Of a DNA stretch of 9,444 bases, positions 1 through 6,702 are shown piece after piece. Every line of letters starts with the position of its first letter. Positions within the stretch are counted from its first letter, which is position 1. Origin of the DNA: a bacterium (lineage in GTDB: Bacteria; KSB1; UBA2214); contig JAKQKF010000386.1 of the NCBI GenBank assembly GCA_029560815.1, forward strand, positions 1-9,444, given 5' to 3'. The position numbers and the translations under genes were made by a program. The notes under the pieces were generated by a model. The model had not been told where the DNA came from, did not search any database, and was given only the letters and a program-made list of their open reading frames with translations.

Positions 1-234
1 GCTGCCCGCGGCGATCTCCTCCTGGGGCAGATAGCCGATGGAGTACTCTCTGGGCTTGATCATCACCCCATCGTGCGGCGGCAGCTCGCCCTTGATGATG
101 CGCAGCAGGGTGGTCTTGCCCGCACCATTGGGACCGATGAGGGCGACCCGTTTGCCGGGATTGATGACCCAGTTGACATCCTTGAGCAGGAGGCGATCGC
201 CGATATGATAGGAGAGATTTCTGATCTGAAGCAT
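1..234 (-). CDS. ABC-F type ATP-binding protein, N-terminal part (cut by window edge)
   Basis: Only the first 78 residues are inside the window. They form the start of an ABC ATPase domain: an N-terminal strand (MLQIRNLSY), a Walker A motif GPNGAGKT at residues 34-41 and a Q-loop glutamine (GYLPQE, Gln71). The ATPase domain starts at residue 1 with no membrane segment before it. The sequence shortly after Walker A (LRIIKGELPPHDG, then a GYLPQE Q-loop) resembles soluble ABC-F proteins (Uup/EttA/YdiF-like), which bind the ribosome and act in translation or antibiotic protection. The second ATPase domain and interdomain linker that would confirm ABC-F lie outside the window, so a transporter ATPase is not excluded. 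The ATG at 234 fits the domain start, but no strong Shine-Dalgarno precedes it. A 14-bp palindrome lies 8 bases upstream of the start. Confidence 0.85.
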   Translation of the reverse strand, partial: MLQIRNLSYHIGDRLLLKDVNWVINPGKRVALIGPNGAGKTTLLRIIKGELPPHDGVMIKPREYSIGYLPQEEIAAGS

Positions 235-242
235 GGTCTGCA

Positions 243-256
243 ATACTGGTCAGTAT
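243..256. repeat. 14-bp palindrome next to the ABC-F start codon
   Basis: Perfect inverted repeat ATACTG-GT-CAGTAT, 8 bases upstream of the ABC-F-like start codon at 234. In RNA it would give a short stem in the leader, partly occupying the place of a ribosome binding site; as DNA it could be an operator. Which of these applies, if either, cannot be told from sequence. Confidence 0.45.
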
Positions 257-413
257 GATGGGGCCTTTCCGCCGGCAAGCTGCCGCGGATGGAACAGGAT
301 TAATTCCATTAAAATAGGAAAAATTTGGCTGGGAAAAAACAGAATTCTTGTGCCTCAGCGGAGGCGGGTACGCCGGACGGAAATAGCGGGTCTTTCCGGA
401 GTGAGCGCGGGGG

Positions 414-452
414 TAAAAAAACGTTCCCACCCGAAAGAGCCGGGTGGGAACG
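414..452 (-). terminator. Rho-independent terminator of the peroxiredoxin gene
   Basis: On the minus strand a perfect 12-bp stem (452-441 with 433-422; arm GTTCCCACCCG plus a closing C-G pair) encloses a 7-base loop and is followed at once by seven T residues (421-415). It lies about 95 bases downstream of the peroxiredoxin stop codon and has the classical stem plus U-tract form. It should stop transcription before the ABC-F gene, which makes the two genes separate units. Confidence 0.85.
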
Positions 453-545
453 AGTGCTGATACCCGCCTGAAATGACCGGGCGGGAACAAGTGCGGATGC
501 CAGCCAGAAAACACCGGGCGGGCAGGGCAACCAGTCTGAAAAGGG
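440..545. repeat. 37-bp imperfect tandem repeat (two full units plus a partial third)
   Basis: Units start at 440, 477 and 514, each with CCGGG(T/C)GGG, at an exact 37-base period. Units one and two match at about 29 of 37 positions with no gap; the third matches well only over its first nine bases and loosely after that. The right arm of the terminator hairpin is the start of unit one. A second, weaker hairpin (463-468 with 480-485, six G-C pairs, 11-base loop) spans the unit one/two junction. All of this lies in the 3' untranslated region of the peroxiredoxin gene. Confidence 0.6.
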
Positions 546-546
546 T

Positions 547-1266
547 TTAATCGAATGCTTCCGAGACCTTCCAGACCTCCCACACCTTGCCGACCAGGTC
601 CGGTCCGGGAGTGAGGACCTTTTTGCCCGGTCTCCAGCCCGACGGGGTGGCCTGGGTGCCTTTGCTCGCGCGCACGAGCTGGAAGGCCTGGATTTGCCGG
701 ATGGTCTCGGCGACATTACGTCCGACCGGCGGAGTGAGCACTTCGTAGCCGACGACCACGCCGTCCGGATCGATCAGGAACCTGCCGCGGTTCTCAACGC
801 CGGCATTCTCGTCGTATACGCCATAGGCTGCTCCGACCTTGCCGCCGCCATCGGAAAGCATGGGGAATGGAACGCCGCCCTTGACCATCTTGGAAAGCTC
901 GTGGTCGTTCCACATCTTGTGAACAAAGTGGCTGTCGACGCTCATGGAGAGCACCTGGACACCCAGTTTCTCGAATTCTGCTGCTTTTTCGGCGACCGCC
1001 GAAATCTCGGTCGCTCAGACAAATGTGAAATCGCCGGGATAGAAGCAGAGAACAACCCACTTCCCCAGATAGTCCGACAGCTTGACATTGATGAATTTCC
1101 CCTGCTGGTAGGCCGGGGCGGTGAAATCGGGAGCCTTGCTTCCTAATTTAAGCATGGGCTTTTTCTCCTCTTTTGGGGCTGTTGGAGCCGATTCTGCAGG
1201 CGGAGCGGTTTCTCCGACAGGTCCTCCTGTCGGCCGCGCGCAGCCAGCCTTGACTTCTTCTGCCAT
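547..1266 (-). CDS. prxU: Selenocysteine-containing peroxiredoxin (PrxU-like), UGA at 1015-1017 read as Sec84
   Basis: Thiol peroxidase of the AhpC/Prx1 family, reducing H2O2 and organic hydroperoxides in the cytoplasm. Read through one in-frame TGA it gives 239 residues. The core starts near residue 38 ([11 protein letters not shown]), and the active-site motif PxxxTxxC reads P77-GDF-T81-FV-Sec84-ATEISA, so the UGA replaces exactly the peroxidatic cysteine. The conserved active-site arginine is R160 ([12 protein letters not shown]). The frame stays open and conserved on both sides of the UGA. The resolving cysteine of typical 2-Cys enzymes (VCP near the C-terminus) is Thr207 here (ATPSGW), and no cysteine follows Sec84; the only others are Cys9 and Cys74. 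An Ala/Pro/Glu-rich extension (1-37) precedes the core. ATG 1266 is chosen because AGGAAAG lies just upstream. PrxU-type selenoproteins are known from Eubacterium acidaminophilum and other anaerobes. A cysteine-to-stop mutation is the alternative but is unlikely given the SECIS-like hairpin. Confidence 0.9.
987..1004 (-). promoter_or_regulatory. Candidate bacterial SECIS hairpin after the Sec codon
   Basis: On the mRNA strand a perfect 7-bp stem (UUUCGGC at 1004-998 with GCCGAAA at 993-987) closes a GGUC tetraloop. The loop begins 17 bases after the UGA. Bacterial SECIS models (as I recall them) expect a small apical loop with a G in its first two positions about 16-37 bases after the UGA, and this fits. 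The hairpin would be the binding site for SelB. A competing 7-bp stem (1014-1008 with 998-992) uses some of the same bases and is somewhat richer in G-C; a ribosome with UGA in its A site would cover the 5' arm of that one and leave the SECIS-like stem free. Confidence 0.75.
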
Positions 1267-1321
1267 GGGCTTTCCTTTCAATTTTGTTTCAAAAGTGCGC
1301 CTTGCAGCGGCAGAGTTAATT

Positions 1322-1350
1322 ATTACAATTGTACGAAAAACCTCCATCAA
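1322..1350 (-). promoter_or_regulatory. Candidate sigma70-type promoter of prxU, with a PerR/Fur-like palindromic element
   Basis: On the minus strand TTGATG (1350-1345), a 17-base spacer and TGTAAT (1327-1322) form a -35/-10 pair with four and five matches to consensus, about 56-84 bases upstream of the start codon. A perfect 10-bp palindrome TACAATTGTA (1324-1333) overlaps the -10 side. The adjoining TTGTAATAATTAACT (1328-1314) matches the 7-1-7 PerR box TTATAATNATTATAA at about 10 of 14 fixed positions, mainly in the left half. Regulation by a PerR-type repressor would suit a peroxidase, but this is inference. Confidence 0.45.
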
Positions 1351-1370
1351 AGACAAGCTTTTTATCCTCA

Positions 1371-1404
1371 CGCGCCATAGAGCAGAAGCAGGCAGCCTGG
1401 CGCG
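1371..1404 (-). other. Hairpin downstream of the esterase gene
   Basis: CGCGCCA (1371-1377) pairs perfectly with TGGCGCG (1398-1404) around a 20-base loop, starting four bases after the esterase stop codon. There is no U-tract on either side, so it is not a convincing intrinsic terminator. It may protect the 3' end or mark a weak stop. Confidence 0.3.
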
Positions 1405-1407
1405 GGA

Positions 1408-2589
1408 TCATTTAAAGAGCAGGGGGGCGAACTCGTTGAGATATTGCTGCCAGTTGATCCAGGTATGGGCACCGGCCGTCTCCTTGTAGGTCACGTTAAA
1501 ACCGTGGCTGCGCAGCATCTCCACAGTGGCGCGGGAGGTTTCGAGCAGAAAGTCCTCGCTGCCGGTGGCGAACCAGAGCAGCTTGAATCCCTTTTTCACG
1601 GCCGGATTCTCGAGCAGGGCGGCATGTTTCTCCTCCCAGGTGGGTCCGGCCGGTGCGCCGCCGGTGGCCGGATTGGGTTTGATGCCGATGATGCCCGAGC
1701 TGAAAACCCCTGCCCAGGCGAACCGGCCGATGGCCGGGATGGCGATGTTCAGGGTCTGGAAGCCGCCCATGGAGAGCCCGGCGATGGCGCGATGATTCGG
1801 GCCGGCCAGCACCCGGTAGCGGGATTCGACCAGGGGCATGATCTCGTGCGTAAAGTCGAGGACAAATTCATCGACCATGCTTTTGGCGAGATCGCCGCGC
1901 GGGGCGCCCCAGTTGAAGGGGCCGGTATGCCCAGCCGGCATGACCACCACCATTGGCACCGCTTTCCCGGCCGCGATGAGGTTGTCGATGATAAAACCGG
2001 CACGGCCGACGGTGCTCCAGGAGTCATCGCAGTCGCCGGCGCCGTGGAGCAGGTAAAAGAGCGGAAATTTGTTCTTGCCGCTCTCATAGCCGGGCGGGGT
2101 ATAGACATGCAGGCGGCGGAAGCGCTGCAGGGAGGCGGACCAATAGGTCACCTCGGCGATAGCGCCGTGGGGGACATTCTGTGTGTCCATAAAGGCCGCA
2201 CCCGGCAGATGGAGAAGGCTCCAGGTGCTGCCGTTCGATTCGCTGGTTTTCGGATTCCTGGGATCGATGGTGGTCACGCCATCGACATTGAAATTATAAC
2301 GGTAGGTGCCCGGTGCAATGGCCAGGGTAATATCCCAGATCCCCTCAGCGGACCTGGTCATCTCCTTGCCGGTCCAGCCCAGTTCGGGGATGTCACCGCC
2401 ACCCAGCTTGACCGATTCGGCATTGGGGGCGTAGATGCGGAAGAGCACCTGATTTTCCGGCAGCAGCACGGGGGTTTGTAAAGTGTCCCCGGGCGCCGGT
2501 TTCCACTGGGCATGGGCGGCCGGAGAAAGCGCTGATAATGCGAAAACGACCGCCATCAGCATGGTCATTCGGGTGGTGGATGTGGACAT
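1408..2589 (-). CDS. Secreted esterase, feruloyl/esterase-D type, with N-terminal Ig/CBM48-like domain
   Basis: Exported alpha/beta-hydrolase of 393 residues. A signal peptide (1-27, hydrophobic LMAVVFALSALS, probable cut after AHA) is followed by an Ig/CBM48-like beta-sandwich at about 45-110 (VLFRIYAPNAESVKLGG ... GTYRYNFNVDGV.TIDPRNP) and a catalytic domain at about 145-393. The oxyanion region is LLHGAGD (180-186). The nucleophile is Ser273 in GLSMGG, with likely partners Asp346 (GSEDF) and His375 (GAHTW). This arrangement matches the PF00756 esterases attached to xylanases and their stand-alone relatives, which cleave feruloyl, acetyl or similar esters on plant polysaccharides; the true substrate is not visible. 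An upstream in-frame ATG at 2670 exists, but ATG 2589 puts the signal peptide at the N-terminus and has a GGAG eight or nine bases before it. It has its own promoter and diverges from the lipid kinase gene. Confidence 0.9.
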   Translation of the reverse strand: MSTSTTRMTMLMAVVFALSALSPAAHAQWKPAPGDTLQTPVLLPENQVLFRIYAPNAESVKLGGGDIPELGWTGKEMTRSAEGIWDITLAIAPGTYRYNFNVDGVTTIDPRNPKTSESNGSTWSLLHLPGAAFMDTQNVPHGAIAEVTYWSASLQRFRRLHVYTPPGYESGKNKFPLFYLLHGAGDCDDSWSTVGRAGFIIDNLIAAGKAVPMVVVMPAGHTGPFNWGAPRGDLAKSMVDEFVLDFTHEIMPLVESRYRVLAGPNHRAIAGLSMGGFQTLNIAIPAIGRFAWAGVFSSGIIGIKPNPATGGAPAGPTWEEKHAALLENPAVKKGFKLLWFATGSEDFLLETSRATVEMLRSHGFNVTYKETAGAHTWINWQQYLNEFAPLLFK

Positions 2590-2687
2590 GGGGGTGACTC
2601 CCTGGTTTGAAATGAACTGCAGTGCAGATTCCGGCGGGATCGGGCTCCTGCGAACAGAACTTGGCCGCATCGGCCATCCGGCCTTCC

Positions 2688-2716
2688 AATATAGTGCCTC
2701 TCCGGCGAAAAATCAA
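2688..2716 (-). promoter_or_regulatory. Candidate sigma70-type promoter of the esterase gene
   Basis: On the minus strand TTGATT (2716-2711), a 17-base spacer and TATATT (2693-2688), with four and five matches to consensus. Transcription from it would give a leader of about 90 bases, which contains a small hairpin (TGGCCG-CAT-CGGCCA, around 2662-2676). Confidence 0.5.
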
Positions 2717-2761
2717 GTCCAATCCAGAGGAGGTCGGGCCCTACAGGAGGGCAGTTTTGAC

Positions 2762-2790
2762 TTGACTGTTAGTGCAGAGATTGGTAATTT
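2762..2790 (+). promoter_or_regulatory. Candidate promoter of the DgkA-family gene
   Basis: TTGACT (2762-2767, five of six matches), 17 bases, then TAATTT (2785-2790), a weak -10. A second TTGACT overlaps just upstream (2757-2762). It lies about 50 bases before the chosen start codon. The -35 is good and the -10 poor, so the exact position is uncertain. Confidence 0.35.
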
Positions 2791-2837
2791 GCCCGCGGCA
2801 AGAGAATACCAGGTTCACCATTGATCAGGGCTGCCTA

Positions 2838-3215
2838 ATGGAATCGAAAAACAAATTCAGTCTGCGCCGCCGGGTGGCGAGTTTCGGTTATGCTTTCGCC
2901 GGCATCCGGCAGATGCTGCAGACCCAGCACAACGCCTGGATCCATCTGGCCGCCACAGTGCTGGTCATCATCGCCGCTTTTGTATACCAGCTTTCCAGGG
3001 CTGAATGGATCGCGGTCATCGCCGCGATGGCGCTGGTCTGGTCCGCCGAGGCGGTCAATACGGCGTTTGAGTTTCTCTGTGATATTGTCCATCCCGGATT
3101 CTATCCGGCGGTGGAGAAAGCGAAAAATATCGCCGCCGCCGCAGTGTTGATCTGTGCGGCCGGCGCCGTGGTCATCGGTGCACTGGTTTTTATCCCCCAC
3201 CTGCTGCAGCGCTGA
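2838..3215 (+). CDS. DgkA-family membrane lipid kinase (diacylglycerol/undecaprenol kinase-like)
   Basis: Small integral membrane protein of 125 residues, the usual size of the family, which phosphorylates diacylglycerol or undecaprenol at the inner membrane. A basic amphipathic N-terminus (SLRRRVASFGYAFAGIRQ) is followed by three predicted helices at about 33-50, 55-80 and 98-120. The signature is at 71-82 (EAVNTAFEFLCD): Glu71, Asn74, Glu78 and Asp82 correspond to E. coli E69, N72, E76 and D80, and Lys96 to K94. Two normally acidic positions are amides: Gln30 where E. coli has E28 (TQHNAWIH), and Asn97 where it has D95 (KAKN instead of KAKD). Both are active-site positions, so activity or specificity may be altered. 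ATG 2838 has CAGGG seven bases upstream; an in-frame TTG further upstream would add an unconserved tail. It converges on the next gene with a 36-base gap. Confidence 0.88.
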   Translation: MESKNKFSLRRRVASFGYAFAGIRQMLQTQHNAWIHLAATVLVIIAAFVYQLSRAEWIAVIAAMALVWSAEAVNTAFEFLCDIVHPGFYPAVEKAKNIAAAAVLICAAGAVVIGALVFIPHLLQR

Positions 3216-3251
3216 ACAGCGCCCGACCGCCGGCATGCACACTCCTCCCCG

Positions 3252-3911
3252 TCAGGCCGGGCTGTGCATCTCCCCGGCTGTGACCAGGTGCACCCCGCGA
3301 GGGGGCTCCACAGCCCGGCTGAGCATGGCCTGTGCGACATGCTCCGCTTTGTTGGGCCGGTATTTAGCCAGGGGTCCGCGGAAAATAAAAGCGAAGAGTC
3401 GGAAGAAAAGCGCGCCGGCTTCCTCGCCGAATCTGTGCTCACTGCGTTCACCCAGGAGCAGGGAAGGGCGGAAAAAGATGATCGACGGTATGGTCTGCCC
3501 AGCAATAGCCTTTTCCGCTTCCCCTTTGACGCGATTGTAAAAGATGCGCGAACCCGGATCCGCGCCCATGGCGCTCACCATCAGGTACTGTCCCACTCCG
3601 GTGCGGGCCGCCCATTCCGCCAGCAGCACGGGATAATCGTGGTCCACGCGCCGGAATGCTGCCTGCGAACCCGCTTTTTTGATGGTGGTTCCCAGGCAGC
3701 AGAAAACTGCATCCGCCCGCAGCCCCGCCAGCGTATCTGCAAGTTTTTCAAAATCCGTCATGACCGCGTCGAGGCGGGGATGTCTGACCGGCAGGGGGTG
3801 GCGGGTCAGCGCGATGACTCGGGTGAAATCAGGATTTGCAAGGAGGAGCCGCAGACAATGGCTCCCGACAAGACCGGTCGCTCCGGCGATGAGTGCAGTG
3901 CGTTCTGGCAT
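3252..3911 (-). CDS. NAD(P)-binding atypical short-chain dehydrogenase, HTATIP2/TIP30-like
   Basis: Cytoplasmic Rossmann-fold protein of 219 residues. The nucleotide-binding motif is GATGLVG (10-16), followed by a CCLGTT segment (71-76) at the end of the fourth strand, as in atypical SDRs. A catalytic-type triad is visible: Ser113 (MVSAMGA) and Tyr125-x3-Lys129 (YNRVKGEAE). FFRPSLLLGER (146-156) is the usual substrate-loop start of this group. The SDR_a/HTATIP2 group includes bacterial proteins of mostly unknown substrate, so no reaction is assigned. Two ATGs lie side by side (3914 and 3911); AAGGA is three bases before the first and six before the second, so 3911 is preferred slightly. It diverges from glycogen phosphorylase across a 217-base gap. 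Confidence 0.85.
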   Translation of the reverse strand: MPERTALIAGATGLVGSHCLRLLLANPDFTRVIALTRHPLPVRHPRLDAVMTDFEKLADTLAGLRADAVFCCLGTTIKKAGSQAAFRRVDHDYPVLLAEWAARTGVGQYLMVSAMGADPGSRIFYNRVKGEAEKAIAGQTIPSIIFFRPSLLLGERSEHRFGEEAGALFFRLFAFIFRGPLAKYRPNKAEHVAQAMLSRAVEPPRGVHLVTAGEMHSPA

Positions 3912-4002
3912 CATTGTTCCTTTTTTTCTGTTCGATGGAGTTGTGGACCCGGCTGCATACGCCTGCAAGGGTGGTCTCCTGAAAGCAAAATCCAGTTTCC
4001 GC

Positions 4003-4031
4003 TTGAATTATTCCGAAAATTGCTTTACTTT
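4003..4031 (+). promoter_or_regulatory. Candidate promoter of glycogen phosphorylase
   Basis: TTGAAT (4003-4008), 17 bases, TACTTT (4026-4031) in the AT-rich part of the 3912-4128 gap. The same bases also resemble the Bacteroidetes-type promoter (TTTG, about 20 bases, TAnnTTTG), here CTTG and TACTTTAG. Neither match is strong. Confidence 0.3.
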
Positions 4032-4128
4032 AGCTGGCAACGGGCGCATGGGAGCCTGAAACACGCCGCAACCGCAACCCCGCCCATCCGGGCGGCTGGT
4101 GTAATTGAATCTTGCCAGTGGTGATTGG

Positions 4129-6609
<2,481 letters not shown>

Positions 6610-6702
6610 CAGTCCTGGCGGGTCAGCTGAACGCAGGATCGCGCACCGGCAGCCGCATCCACCAGCCGCGACGTTCACCAGTGCCAGGGGCATGGCGTCC
6701 GT

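Larger units (their letters stand above)
235..546. other. 312-bp intergenic region between prxU and the ABC-F gene
   Basis: No convincing gene is present. From right to left, in the direction of transcription, it holds a 37-bp imperfect tandem repeat (440-545), the terminator of the peroxiredoxin gene (about 414-452), a GC-rich stretch, an AT-rich patch at about 300-356 that is the likeliest place for the ABC-F promoter (TATTTT-like elements on the minus strand, but no clear -35/-10 pair), and a palindrome at 243-256. Short open frames across it show no recognisable protein. Confidence 0.6.

Noticed and set aside
440..545. CRISPR array
   Set aside because: The units are contiguous, diverged copies at a 37-base period with no distinct spacers, and only two to three units exist.
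1015..1017. UGA reassigned to Trp or Gly in this organism
   Set aside because: Esterase, lipid kinase, dehydrogenase, glycogen phosphorylase and pirin genes all end at TGA at the family-typical C-terminus, so TGA is a stop in general.
547..1266. Two separate genes or a pseudogene with a premature stop in the peroxiredoxin
   Set aside because: Frame and conservation run unbroken across the UGA, the downstream half has no ribosome binding site of its own at a sensible start, and the UGA coincides with the catalytic Cys and is followed by a SECIS-like hairpin.
1444..2481. Long open frame on the plus strand opposite the esterase
   Set aside because: It is antisense to a clearly conserved gene, has no recognisable domain, and is expected by chance in GC-rich coding DNA.
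3209..3222. Hairpin GCGCTG-AA-CAGCGC at the lipid kinase stop codon as a terminator
   Set aside because: The stem is short and there is no U-tract on either strand.
3264..4124. Plus-strand open frame opposite the dehydrogenase
   Set aside because: It lies antisense to a well-conserved Rossmann protein and shows no domain or signal of its own.
6610..6702. Bidirectional terminator between glgP and the DUF5916 gene
   Set aside because: Only weak long-range complementarity (CCTGGC/GCCAGG) is visible and no T-run follows on either strand.
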